From the NCBI GenBank assembly GCA_028275105.1, contig JAQCNI010000046.1, forward strand, positions 1 through 48,909: DNA of 48,909 nucleotides, in the 5' to 3' direction. Source of the stretch: Halorubrum sp. Lineage in GTDB: Archaea > Halobacteriota > Halobacteria > Halobacteriales > Haloferacaceae. The position numbers were made by a program, and so were the translations under genes. Below are positions 19,023-28,782 of this stretch, piece by piece. The notes under the pieces were generated by a model, which saw nothing but the letters and a program-made list of their open reading frames with translations, had not been told where the DNA came from and searched no databases. How positions within the stretch are numbered: position 1 is the stretch's first letter; every line of letters begins with the position of its first letter.

Positions 19023-20183
19023 TCAGTTTTCCGACCCGTATCCGACCCGTTCAGCGTCCGCGAGCGCCCGCTCCGTCGCCGCATCGAGGTCGAACGCGTC
19101 CCCGGCGACCACCTCGCCGTCGCGGATCACCGGCTTGAGAAGCGGTTCCCCGTCCGTGGGCCCCTGGCGGTCGGCCAGCGCCACCGCGTGGCCGCCGTCA
19201 GCGGTGCGGTACGCCTGTTTGGTGCCGGAGAGCTTCCCGCGTTTGGCGGCGAGTTCGCCGTCGACTTCCACGATATCGAGCGCGAAGTCGACGGGGTCGG
19301 CGTTCGAGACGTAGCCGCCGACACCGAACCCGGCGACGAGGTCCCGAAGTTCGCGGAGGTCCGTCGGGCCGAGGCCGCCGGAGACGTACACGTCGACGTC
19401 GTCGTGGCCGCGAGCGTCGAGCTCCCAGATCACCTCGCGAATGATGTGTCGGAAGTCCCCCCGGCGCGATCCGGTCGTGTCGAGCCGGACGCCGTCGAGG
19501 CGATCGCCGAGCGCGTCGGCCGCCCGCAACGCCTCGTCCACCTCGTCGGAGTAGGTGTCACACAGCGCGATCCGGGGAACCGTCTCGTCGACGGCGGCGT
19601 CGAACGCGCGCCACGCCGCCTCCTGGTCGCCCGCGCCGAAACAGATGGACAACGCGTGCGGCATCGTTCCCGACGCCTCCCGCCCGATCAGGTCGCCGGC
19701 GGCGACGTGCGAGAACCCGTCGAACCCGGCGACGAGCGCCGACCGCTCGACCGCGGCGGCCATCGACGGGTGGACGTGGCGCGCGCCGAACGAGAACAGC
19801 GCCGAGTCCGGGGCGGCGGCGCGACAGTCGAGCGCGGCGGTGCCGATCCCGGAGGCGTGCGAGAGGAACCCCAGAAGGGAGGTCTCGAGCCGCGCAAACG
19901 AAAGATACGGCCCCTCGATCCGCATCGCCGGTCCGCCGTCGAACAGCCGGCCCTCGGGGATCGCGTGGACGTCGACGTCGCGGCCCGCGAACAGCGCAAC
20001 CGCGTCCTTCAGCCCGGCGAACAGCTCGAACTCGCCGCTCGGGAACTGGTCGGCCGTCACCTCGGCGACGACCCGCGGGTTTCGGCCGGCGTGTTCGAGG
20101 GCCGCGGCCGTCCGGTCGAAGTAGGCGTCGGTCGCCCGACCGCTCCGGACGGCGTCGGCGTCAACGATGTCGAACTCGGTCAT
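19023..20183 (-). CDS. pncB: nicotinate phosphoribosyltransferase
   Basis: FSFGARHVHPSMAAAVERSALVAGFDGFSHVAAG, GVRLDTTGSRRGDFRHI, VYVSGGLGPTDLREL. Confidence 0.92.
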   Translation of the reverse strand: MTEFDIVDADAVRSGRATDAYFDRTAAALEHAGRNPRVVAEVTADQFPSGEFELFAGLKDAVALFAGRDVDVHAIPEGRLFDGGPAMRIEGPYLSFARLETSLLGFLSHASGIGTAALDCRAAAPDSALFSFGARHVHPSMAAAVERSALVAGFDGFSHVAAGDLIGREASGTMPHALSICFGAGDQEAAWRAFDAAVDETVPRIALCDTYSDEVDEALRAADALGDRLDGVRLDTTGSRRGDFRHIIREVIWELDARGHDDVDVYVSGGLGPTDLRELRDLVAGFGVGGYVSNADPVDFALDIVEVDGELAAKRGKLSGTKQAYRTADGGHAVALADRQGPTDGEPLLKPVIRDGEVVAGDAFDLDAATERALADAERVGYGSEN

Positions 20184-20263
20184 ACCCGTCTGTTCGGCCG
20201 GCGATCGTGAAAAGCCATCCCTGTCGTCCGTCGGCGAGCGGCCATCGACGGTCCGGTCCGCGG

Positions 20264-22057
20264 TTACCGCGCCGACCGGCGGGCGACGAGCGCGGCGATC
20301 ACGAACAGCGCGGCGAACGTGGCGACGACGCCGAATCCGGGGGCTTGGTCGGCGACCGACCCGTCGCCGGATCCGTCGTCCGGCGAACCCGTCTCGTCGG
20401 ATGACGCCTCGCGTTCGTCGTCGGCCTCCACGTCGTCGCCGGCGGCCGTTCCGTCGCCGGCGGGGTCGGTCCCGTCGTCGACCCCGCCGTTCGTTCCGTC
20501 ATCGACCCCGCCGTTCGTTCCGTCCGTCGGGGAGCCGTCGAGGTCGATTCCGGGCCGGATCTCGAATACTTCCTCGGGACTGAGCGCGTGGACGATGGTC
20601 AGCGTCGTCCCGTCCCGTTCGACGCCGTAGGCCCCGCGGAACCCGCCCTCCTCGACATGGTGGATTCCGTCGGCACGGCGTTCGGCCCCCTTGGCGTCGA
20701 GCACTCGGAGGTATGCGTCGTGGAACGTCGCCGCGTCGTCGGCAGTCTCCCACTCGATCACCCAGACGTAGCCGTTCCGCGGCTCGTCGCCCGCGTCGTT
20801 CCGGTACGGGTAGAGGACGTCGTTCGCCCACCCGTCGGTCACCGGGTGCGAGTAGTTGTAGGTCCGGTACGGGTGGTCGGTGTCGAACAGCGCGCTCCGG
20901 TCGATGACGTCCGCGTCGGAGTTCGATGACTGGTACCACATGGAGACGAACAGCGACGCCTCGCCGACGGTCTCCGCGCCGTCGGCCCCCGGGTCCTCGT
21001 ACGTCTCCCACCCGCCCGTCGCCGTGTCGGTGAACGTGATCGGCGCCGGTTCGAACGGCTCGCGGTGGATCGTCTCGCGGGTCGTCTTCGGCGGGTCGTT
21101 GAACAGTTCGTCGACCGCGCCCCATCCCTCGGCGTCGACCAACTCGTCGACGTACGGCGCGCCGTCCGAGTACGGCTGGAGGGCGGTGAGCAGAACGCCG
21201 AGGTTCGGGTCCGAGCCGCCGTCGGCGGTACCGTTGCCCGACGGTTCCGACACACACGACCACTCGTCGCCGCACCGCTCGGCGTACACTTCCTCCATGT
21301 ACGTTACTTCGCCCTCGACGATGCCGTCGGTCGCGAGGTCGGCGTCCTGGGTTGCGCCGGTGTATCGCGGGTCGCTCAGGTTCCCGTACTGGTCCTGCAT
21401 CGCGTGTCCGAGTTCGTGGAGGAGCGTCGTCGGCGACACCCGCACCGTCGTCTCGTCCTCGACGACGACCACGATCCGATCCTCGGCCGGCGAGTAGAAC
21501 CCGCCGACGGACCCGGCGAACACGTCATTGATCACGAGAGTGCTCGACTCGTCCTCCCCGATGATGAACAGCGCCTTCCACACCTGGTCGTTCCAGCGGG
21601 TGAACGCGGCGTCCGACTCGCCGCCGGTTTGGTTCTCCGAGAACGCCTCGCGGCTCACCACTTCGACCGGCACCCCCGCCTCGAAGGGACGCTCGCGGAT
21701 CCGCTCGACGCGGGCCATCTCCAGATGGATCAGCGTCGTCAGTTCCTCGTCCGACAACGTCTCGCCGTCGGCCTGATCGATCCCGAGTTCGGCCGGGTCC
21801 GCGGCATGATGGACCCCGTTCCAGCAGCCGACTAGCTCGTTGTCGGCCTCCATCTCGCAGTCCTCGGGAGTCTCCGCGACCGGATACGTCCCGTTGTCGG
21901 CGGCGGCGGCCGTGGCGGTGTCGGCGGCCGTGGCGGTGTCGGCGGCGGCGGCCGTGGCGGTGTCGGCCGCGGCGACGCTAGCGCCGGCACCAACGACCCC
22001 GACGGCGAGGAGGGCGACCACGAGTATCACCGCCGGGAGAACGGGACCCCGTCGCAT
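20264..22057 (-). CDS. Hvo_1808-family surface protein with C-terminal PGF-CTERM-like anchor
   Basis: signal peptide MRRGPVLPAVILVVALLAVGVVGAGASVAAADT; LLHELGHAMQDQYG; C-terminus QAPGFGVVATFAALFVIAALVARRSAR. Confidence 0.85.
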   Translation of the reverse strand: MRRGPVLPAVILVVALLAVGVVGAGASVAAADTATAAAADTATAADTATAAAADNGTYPVAETPEDCEMEADNELVGCWNGVHHAADPAELGIDQADGETLSDEELTTLIHLEMARVERIRERPFEAGVPVEVVSREAFSENQTGGESDAAFTRWNDQVWKALFIIGEDESSTLVINDVFAGSVGGFYSPAEDRIVVVVEDETTVRVSPTTLLHELGHAMQDQYGNLSDPRYTGATQDADLATDGIVEGEVTYMEEVYAERCGDEWSCVSEPSGNGTADGGSDPNLGVLLTALQPYSDGAPYVDELVDAEGWGAVDELFNDPPKTTRETIHREPFEPAPITFTDTATGGWETYEDPGADGAETVGEASLFVSMWYQSSNSDADVIDRSALFDTDHPYRTYNYSHPVTDGWANDVLYPYRNDAGDEPRNGYVWVIEWETADDAATFHDAYLRVLDAKGAERRADGIHHVEEGGFRGAYGVERDGTTLTIVHALSPEEVFEIRPGIDLDGSPTDGTNGGVDDGTNGGVDDGTDPAGDGTAAGDDVEADDEREASSDETGSPDDGSGDGSVADQAPGFGVVATFAALFVIAALVARRSAR

Positions 22058-22167
22058 ACCGGGAGTAACGGGTGGCCGGATAAGTAGTTTGTCCGTGACC
22101 GCCTCGAGGTCGGTCGCCCGTCGGATCGACTCCAAGTTTTTGTGTCCAGCCCCCCAAACGACCGTGT

Positions 22168-22746
22168 ATGCCGTACGACCCGACCGACACCGCCGTGATC
22201 GTGGTCGACATGCAAAACGGGTTCTGTCACCCGGACGGGAGCCTCCATGCGAAGCCGAGCGAGACCGCGCTCGACCCCGTCGTCGAACTCGTCGGTCGCG
22301 CCCGCGACGCCGGCGCGCGGATCGTCTACACCCGGGACGTCCACCCGCCCGAACAGTTCGACGACACCCACTACTACGACGAGTTCGACCGGTGGGGCGA
22401 GCACGTCGTCGAGGGGTCGTGGGACGCCGAACTCCACGGCGACCTCGACGTACGGGCGGACGACCATGTCGTCGAGAAACACACCTACGACGCCTTCTAC
22501 CGGACCGACTTGGAGGGCTACCTCCACGTCCACGGCGTCGACGACCTCCTGATCTGCGGGACGCTCGCGAACGTCTGTGTCCTCCACACCGCCGGCAGCG
22601 CCGGGCTTCGCGACTACCGGCCCGTCGTCGTCGCGGACGCGCTCGGCTACATCACCGAGGACCACCGCGAGTACGCCATCGACCACGCCGACTGGCTGTT
22701 CGGCGAGACGACGACCCGCGAGGCGACCACCTTCGGGGACGGGTAA
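22168..22746 (+). CDS. pncA: isochorismatase-family nicotinamidase
   Basis: TAVIVVDMQNGFCHPDGS, VVEKHTYDAFYRTDLEGYLHVHGVDDLLICGTLANVCVLHTA. Confidence 0.88.
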   Translation: MPYDPTDTAVIVVDMQNGFCHPDGSLHAKPSETALDPVVELVGRARDAGARIVYTRDVHPPEQFDDTHYYDEFDRWGEHVVEGSWDAELHGDLDVRADDHVVEKHTYDAFYRTDLEGYLHVHGVDDLLICGTLANVCVLHTAGSAGLRDYRPVVVADALGYITEDHREYAIDHADWLFGETTTREATTFGDG

Positions 22747-22863
22747 TCAGCCGACTGCGACGACGGCGACGACGGCGTTGTCCGACCCGGATCCCCCCGG
22801 CACCGCCGAGTTCGGTCGGTCGGCGGGCCGCATCCTGCTTCGTATGGGACACCGTTTATTAGC

Positions 22864-23028
22864 ATGGACCGCGTCAATTTGACCGTGCGCGAGACGAGCG
22901 AGGTCACCGGCTCCGATCACGGGGGACGACCCTGCCCGCAGTGCGGCAGCGCGATGATCCACCGGCACTGTAAGTACGTCTGTCCCACACACGGGGTCGT
23001 GTACGACTGTAGCGACACGTTCTACTGA
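22864..23028 (+). CDS. 54-aa zinc-finger microprotein (HVO_2523-like)
   Basis: manual translation MDRVNLTVRETSEVTGSDHGGRPCPQCGSAMIHRHCKYVCPTHGVVYDCSDTFY*; absent from the ORF track because it is <60 aa. Confidence 0.85.
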   Translation: MDRVNLTVRETSEVTGSDHGGRPCPQCGSAMIHRHCKYVCPTHGVVYDCSDTFY

Positions 23029-23167
23029 CCATGCGCGTCACCTCGAATCCACCAGCACACAACGAAAACGAGCCGGCCGTGAGAACTGTTATATTCCTCG
23101 GGACACAGTCTTGAAATATGATGGGCGACCCGTTCTCCACCCTTCGCGCCGGCCGGCGGGGGTCACC

Positions 23168-24133
23168 ATGGTAGAGAAAACACAGGTTGCCCGGAGCAAG
23201 CGGATCCAGCGCCGGACGGGAAAGACGTTCCACGTTGCGACGCGGCTCCTACCGAAGCGGATCCGACGGCCGACGTACGTGTTGTACGGGTTCTTCCGGA
23301 TCGCCGACGAAGTCGTCGACGCCGAGGAGACCGCGCCGCCCGACGAGCAACGCGCCGAACTCGAACGATTCCGACGGGCCGCACTCGGCGAGGAGCCGAC
23401 GGACAACCCCGTGCTCGACGCGTTCTCATCCATTCGTGCGGAACGCGGCATCGCCGACGAGGACGTCCACGTGTTCGTCAACGCGATGGAGAGCGACATC
23501 GGCACGGACCGATACGAAGCGTACGCCGACTTGGAGGCGTACATGGACGGATCCGCGGCCGCCGTCGGACGGATGATGACGTCGATAATGGATCTCGACG
23601 GGGAGGCCGAGGCGAGGGCGCTGCCGCACGCGACCAAGCTCGGGGAGGCGTTCCAGATGACGAACTTCCTGCGGGACGTCCGCGAGGACGTCGTCGAGCG
23701 CGACCGGATCTACCTCCCGCTGGAGACGCTCCGACGCCACGGCGTGAGCGAGACGCAAATACTGGATCTAACGTTCGACGACGACGTCGCGGCCGCGATC
23801 CGAGAGGAGCTTGTCCGCACCGAGCGGCTCTACGAGGAGGGCGTCGCCGGGATCAAGTACCTCCCGGAGGACTGCCAGTTCGCGGTGTTGCTCGCGGCGG
23901 TGTTGTACGCCGACCACCATCGGCTGATCCGGAACCGCGGCTACGACACGCTGTCGACGACGCCGGAGATCGCCTTCACCCGCAAGCTCTCGCTCCTCGC
24001 CCGGACCCGCTGGAAGTGGCAGTGGAACGGCGACCCGGAGGCGGTGTTTTACGACATCAGCCACGGGTTCGACGGCGGACACGGTCGTCACGGACACGAA
24101 CGACGCGACCGGACGGCCGTCCGGACCGACTGA
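23168..24133 (+). CDS. crtB: phytoene/squalene synthase family (phytoene synthase)
   Basis: RRPTYVLYGFFRIADEVVDAEE, LGEAFQMTNFLRDVREDVVERDRIYLP. Confidence 0.92.
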   Translation: MVEKTQVARSKRIQRRTGKTFHVATRLLPKRIRRPTYVLYGFFRIADEVVDAEETAPPDEQRAELERFRRAALGEEPTDNPVLDAFSSIRAERGIADEDVHVFVNAMESDIGTDRYEAYADLEAYMDGSAAAVGRMMTSIMDLDGEAEARALPHATKLGEAFQMTNFLRDVREDVVERDRIYLPLETLRRHGVSETQILDLTFDDDVAAAIREELVRTERLYEEGVAGIKYLPEDCQFAVLLAAVLYADHHRLIRNRGYDTLSTTPEIAFTRKLSLLARTRWKWQWNGDPEAVFYDISHGFDGGHGRHGHERRDRTAVRTD

Positions 24134-24289
24134 CGCGGCGTGGGCGGCCGGCGACGACGGCCGATACCACCACCGACCGGGATCCGGCCGCGTGGGTGAG
24201 CCCGATGGTCGGCGTTCCCGTCCCGCTCCGTCCGCAGCCACGTTCTCGTCGCCCGTTCGTCGCTCACTCGGTCCGTTCGCTCGGTCCAC

Positions 24290-25018
24290 TCACGCCGCCC
24301 GGTCGGCCCCGGTCTCGACCGGCGTTAGCCGTGAGGCCGGGAACCCGTAGCGTCGCGCGTCGTCGACGCCGTGGGTCGGCCCGAGCGACGCGGCGTAGAC
24401 GGCCTCGACGACCGGTTCGTGCGCCCCGTAGTCGGCGTTGGTCGCGTACGTATCGACCGTGCGTCCCTCGCCGGTCCGATACTCGTCGGCGCGCTCGTCG
24501 GTGACTTCGGTGACGACCAGGAGTTGGTCGGTTTCGCGGTCGCGGACCGCGTCGCCGCGGTCGAACCCGTGTCGCTCACAGAGCCATGGTCCGGCCGTGC
24601 CGAACGGAACGAACGTTTCGACCCCGCAGACCGCACAGACGCCGACCCGCTCGTCGGGCGCGGGAACCCGTCCCGCAGTCACCGCCATGGCGACACGACG
24701 GAGGTGTTTACACTGCGACCCGCGGATCTCGTGGTCCGGGCAGTCGCAGACGCCGGCGTCGAGCGCGACGACGTAGGTGCCGCCCTCGGTCTCGACCAGG
24801 TACCGTCGATCACGGAGCGGGCGAACCGTCATCGGCTCCCGCCTGGCCCGGGCCGACCGGTCCCCGTGATCGGCGTCGACGTCGCCGACCGCGTCGGCAT
24901 CGGCGGTCGCGTCGACGTCGCCGACCGCGTCGGCGTCGGCGGCCACGTCGGCGTCGGCGGCCGCGTCGGCATCGGCGTCGAGCGGGACCGCCGCCGGGGT
25001 GTATCGCGTGGGGGGCAT
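24290..25018 (-). CDS. SWIM zinc-finger domain protein
   Basis: CDCPDHEIRGSQCKHLRRV (CxCx8CxH), plus CAVCGVETFVPFGTAGPWLCERH; start at MPPTRYTPAAV approximate. Confidence 0.85.
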   Translation of the reverse strand: MPPTRYTPAAVPLDADADAAADADVAADADAVGDVDATADADAVGDVDADHGDRSARARREPMTVRPLRDRRYLVETEGGTYVVALDAGVCDCPDHEIRGSQCKHLRRVAMAVTAGRVPAPDERVGVCAVCGVETFVPFGTAGPWLCERHGFDRGDAVRDRETDQLLVVTEVTDERADEYRTGEGRTVDTYATNADYGAHEPVVEAVYAASLGPTHGVDDARRYGFPASRLTPVETGADRAA

Positions 25019-25215
25019 GGGCGGAGGGGATCCGTTCGGGTCGAACTGAGACACGCCGTCCGGTTAAGTTCTCCGTCGCTGGAGGGACGAACGGTCGGTT
25101 TCGGAACGTCGGGGAACGTTCGCGGCACCGTCTCCGGGCGGGGTTCCGAGCGCGTTCCCGCCGCCGTCGGCGGTTCCATCGAAGTCCTTTTTTAGCGCCG
25201 AGGGAAACGGCTGGC

Positions 25216-25431
25216 ATGGACATCGACGCGGGACTCCGTCGACGGATCGTCGTCTCCCTGCTGGCGGCGGCGACGTTCGTCGTCGGACTCGTCGTCATCG
25301 GAGTCACGTTCAGCGGGTCGCCGCTTCCCGAGAGCGGAGCGTTCGCGCTCCTCGGGCTGCTGACCGGGTTCGTGCTGTTGATGGCGCTGGTCGGGCTCTA
25401 CCTCATCCGCGCCGAGGACGTGGACGCGTAA
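25216..25431 (+). CDS. small two-TM haloarchaeal membrane protein
   Basis: MDIDAGLRRRIVVSLLAAATFVVGLVVIGVTFSGSPLPESGAFALLGLLTGFVLLMALVGLYLIRAEDVDA. Confidence 0.8.
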   Translation: MDIDAGLRRRIVVSLLAAATFVVGLVVIGVTFSGSPLPESGAFALLGLLTGFVLLMALVGLYLIRAEDVDA

Positions 25432-25455
25432 CGGGTCCGCGACCCTCCATTCCGC

Positions 25456-26661
25456 TCAGTTCGAGTCGCCGGTCCCGTTCGTCCCGGCCGTGTCGCCGGT
25501 CCCGTTCGTCCCGGCCGTGTCGCCGGTCCCGTTCGTCCCGCCCGTCCCGGCCGCCTCGGCCGTCTCAACGCCGTGTTCCTCGCGCCAGTCGGTGACGTCC
25601 TCGGCCTCGTTCACCCGGGTCTCGTAGTACGCGAGCGGGTCGGCGGCGACGCGCATGTGATCATCCTCGTTGTGGCAGATCCCGTAGTTTGCCAGCGTCT
25701 CGCAGGTCGGCGGCGGGTACTGGGACCCCCGGTCGTCGTGGAGGTACTCGGTCTGGTACCGGATCCCCTCCGCATCGAGGCTCGTGTCCGCACAGAACGC
25801 GACCACCTCGTCCGGCGACATCCCGATCCCGACGAGAAAGGCCATCAGCGCGAACGACTCCGGTCCGGAGAGCTCGACGTCGCGCTCCGCCTTTTCGATC
25901 AGGTTCCGCATACACGGCGGGAACAGTTCGGGGGCGACGACGTCGAACGGGCCGGTGTACCGGCGCTCCGAGAGGAGCCGTTCGAGCTCCGCCACCCGCG
26001 ATTCGAGCTCCGCCGCGATCCCCTCGTCGGCGGCCAGATCGAAGGGCAGCCCCTCGCGGACGCGCGACTCGATGGCCGCCTCGAGCAGCGAGACGACCTC
26101 CCCGCGGGTCAGCCGCACCGCGCCGTCCGCGAGCGCCCGGTTGACGAGTCGCCACGACGCGCCCCACGAGGGCGAGCTCAGGCGGAGGTACGCCCCGACC
26201 CGGATCCGGTAGTGGGTCGGGTCGCGATCCCCCCGGGGCGGCTCGGCTCGGACCGCGTCGGCGAGGGCGAACTCCGCGAGGACGTCGTCGAGGTCGACGG
26301 TCGGGGTCGACGTCGACCGCAGCGCATCGTCGCGGTCGAGGTCCGCACGGATCCGGTCGATGGCGGTGGCGGCCTCCGCCGCCGCGTACTTCTCGATCGC
26401 GGGCTCCGAGTCGAGCAGCGAGACGAGGATCCGCGCGATGGGGTACGAGAGCAGCTCCGCGCGCGCGTCGTACCCGGCCGCGCCGAACGCGCCGTCGGCG
26501 GACTCGATCGTTCCCTCCAGCAGGGCGCGTTCGACCCGTTCGCGCGCCCGTTCGACGGCGGGCGCGTCGGCCGCGACGAGGGCCGGCAGCGAGACCGACG
26601 CCTCGGCGACGGCGTCGCGGGCCGCCTCGAAGAACGGGTACTTGGCGTGGAACGCGTCCAT
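25456..26661 (-). CDS. priL: DNA primase large subunit
   Basis: MDAFHAKYPFFEAARDAV; C-terminal Fe-S cysteines (PPCMRNLIEKAE, FCADTS, PPTCETLANYGICHNEDDHMRVAADPLAYYE). Confidence 0.93.
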   Translation of the reverse strand: MDAFHAKYPFFEAARDAVAEASVSLPALVAADAPAVERARERVERALLEGTIESADGAFGAAGYDARAELLSYPIARILVSLLDSEPAIEKYAAAEAATAIDRIRADLDRDDALRSTSTPTVDLDDVLAEFALADAVRAEPPRGDRDPTHYRIRVGAYLRLSSPSWGASWRLVNRALADGAVRLTRGEVVSLLEAAIESRVREGLPFDLAADEGIAAELESRVAELERLLSERRYTGPFDVVAPELFPPCMRNLIEKAERDVELSGPESFALMAFLVGIGMSPDEVVAFCADTSLDAEGIRYQTEYLHDDRGSQYPPPTCETLANYGICHNEDDHMRVAADPLAYYETRVNEAEDVTDWREEHGVETAEAAGTGGTNGTGDTAGTNGTGDTAGTNGTGDSN

Positions 26662-26821
26662 CTCCGGCCCGAGGTAGCGAGGGGCGTCGAATAAGCGGTG
26701 CGGTTGTGCGGCGGGATGGTGTCGGGTGGCGCGGGATCGGGACCGAGAACGGACGGCTACGGGATGGGCGGAAGCCGGGACACTCGGGAGCCGGGATGTG
26801 CGGAGAGTCGGGACACGAACC

Positions 26822-27619
26822 TCAGTCGGTCAGCCCGTACCCCCGTTTGAACATGGCGACGTCGACCGCGAGGACGACCACCGTCATACCCCCGAGCACG
26901 ACGAGCGAGAACCCGGGGTCGACCTCGGCGACCCCGAGGAAGCCGTACCGAACGCCATTGACCATGTATACCATCGGGTTGAACAGGGAGATGTCCCGCA
27001 ACAGCGGCGTGAGGTCCTCCAACGAGTAGAACACGGCGCCGAAAAACACCAGTGGCCGGAGGATGAACTGGTTCATCACCGTGAGGTCGTCGAAGTCCCG
27101 CGCGATGAGCCCCCCGACGACGCCGAGCCCGGAGAACAACAGCGCGATGACCGACAGCGACGCGAGCAGGTACAGGGGGTGCTCGACGGGGACGGGGCGG
27201 TACAACGCGGAGATGATACCCCACCCGATTGCGGCGATGAGCCCCCCGACGAGCAGTCCGCGGGTCGCCGCCGAGAGGACGTACGCCCACGCCATCCGCG
27301 TGTACGACAGCGGCGACGTGAGCACCTCGTGAATGTACTCGTTCCATCTGCCGTGGAAGATCGAAAACGAGGAGTTCTCGAAGCTGTTCGACACCGCGCC
27401 GAGCACGACGAGCCCGGGCAGGATGAAGAGGATGTACGGGACGCCCGTGATCGTCCCGACGCGCTCGCCGAGGATGACGCCGAAGACGGAGAAGTACAAC
27501 ACGTTGGTGATGAACGGCGGCGCGAACGTGTTCCACGGCCGACGGAGGTACCGGAGGATCTCGCGTTTCGCGAGCGTGAGGAACCCGGTGGCGTCGACCG
27601 CGAAACGGCCGCCGCTCAT
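26822..27619 (-). CDS. ABC-2 type transporter permease
   Basis: TLAKREILRYLRRPWNTFAPPFITNVLYFSVFG, six TM helices; 4-bp overlap with ATPase gene. Confidence 0.92.
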   Translation of the reverse strand: MSGGRFAVDATGFLTLAKREILRYLRRPWNTFAPPFITNVLYFSVFGVILGERVGTITGVPYILFILPGLVVLGAVSNSFENSSFSIFHGRWNEYIHEVLTSPLSYTRMAWAYVLSAATRGLLVGGLIAAIGWGIISALYRPVPVEHPLYLLASLSVIALLFSGLGVVGGLIARDFDDLTVMNQFILRPLVFFGAVFYSLEDLTPLLRDISLFNPMVYMVNGVRYGFLGVAEVDPGFSLVVLGGMTVVVLAVDVAMFKRGYGLTD

Positions 27620-28626
27620 CGGTCGACCCCCCCAGCGGCGACCGTTTCCGTATCCGGATCGTCGGCGGGAACCCCACCGTCGTCGGCGTCGGCGTCGTCG
27701 TGGCGCGTCATCTCGACGAACACCTCCTCCAGCGAAGTGCGCTCGATCGCGAGGTCGAGGATCGTGTAGCCCGCCCGGTCGAGCTCACGGACGATGTCGG
27801 GCGCGAGGAGCCCGCCCTGCGTGGCGGTGACGACGAGTCGGTCGTCCTCGACGGCGACGTCCGCCACCCGGTCGTCGTCGGGGAGCGCGTCGAGGACGTC
27901 CCGCGCCGTCGCCGTCGACTCCCGGAGGGTAACGACGACCCGGTCGGTCCCGCGGTCCATCAGCTCCGTCGGCGTGGCGACGGTGCGGACCCGACCCGAG
28001 TCGAGGATCGCGACCCGGTCACAGAGCCGTTCGGCCTCCTCGATGTAGTGGGTCGTCAACAGGACCGTCGTCCCGTCGTCGTTGAGGTCGGTGACGAGGT
28101 CCCAGAGGTCGCGGCGGAGCTGGACGTCGACGCCGGCCGACGGCTCGTCGAGGATCAGGAGGTCGGGCTCGGTCACCAGCGCCCGCGCGATCATGAACCG
28201 GCGTTTCATCCCGCCGGACAGCCAGTCGAAGCGGGTGTCCCGCTTGTCGTAGATTCCGACCTGTTTGAGCGCGCGCTCGGCGCGCGCCGCCGCCTCCCCG
28301 TGGGGAACGCCGTGGTACCCCGCCTTGTGCTCCAACACCTCGTGGATCGGGAAGAAGCGGTCGACGTTGAACTCCTGGGGCGCGAGTCCGACCCGGTCGC
28401 GGGCCAGCCGATAGTCGTCCTCGACGTCGTGGCCGAACACGCGTGCCTCGCCGCCGGACGCCCGGACGAGACCGACGAGGACGTTGATGAACGTCGTCTT
28501 GCCCGCCCCGTTCGGGCCGAGCAGCCCGAAGAAGGAGCCCTCGGGCACCGTGAGCGACACCCCATCGAGGGCCTCGACGTCGTCGTAGCGTTTCCGGAGG
28601 TCCTCAACCTCCAGTGCGTTCGTCAT
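27616..28626 (-). CDS. ABC transporter ATP-binding protein (ABC-2 type)
   Basis: GLLGPNGAGKTTFINVL Walker A, WLSGGMKRRFMIARAL signature, LLILDEPSAGVD. Confidence 0.95.
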   Translation of the reverse strand: MTNALEVEDLRKRYDDVEALDGVSLTVPEGSFFGLLGPNGAGKTTFINVLVGLVRASGGEARVFGHDVEDDYRLARDRVGLAPQEFNVDRFFPIHEVLEHKAGYHGVPHGEAAARAERALKQVGIYDKRDTRFDWLSGGMKRRFMIARALVTEPDLLILDEPSAGVDVQLRRDLWDLVTDLNDDGTTVLLTTHYIEEAERLCDRVAILDSGRVRTVATPTELMDRGTDRVVVTLRESTATARDVLDALPDDDRVADVAVEDDRLVVTATQGGLLAPDIVRELDRAGYTILDLAIERTSLEEVFVEMTRHDDADADDGGVPADDPDTETVAAGGVDR

Positions 28627-28667
28627 GCGAAATAGTGGCCGGCCGGCCGGTTAAGCGACTCCGTTCG

Positions 28668-28752
28668 GCCCGGCGGCGAGGCGGCCCGGCGAGGCGGCCC
28701 GGCGAGGCGGCCCGGCGAGGCGGCCCGGCGGCGAAGCGGCCCGGCGACCACT
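28668..28752. repeat. 13-bp tandem repeat gcggcccggcgag with 16-bp variants
   Basis: at least four consecutive units from 28681 plus flanking +3-bp variants. Confidence 0.85.
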
Positions 28753-28782
28753 GGGCCGACAACCACCGGTCCGACCCGGCGG

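Noticed and set aside
24133-24290. Possible fourth copy of the dispersed repeat downstream of crtB (gtcgctcactcggtccgttcgctcggtccactcac)
   Set aside because: Only the generic gctcactc-type motif is shared; the CTCAAAGGGGCAG and CTGGGGCTTT modules are absent.
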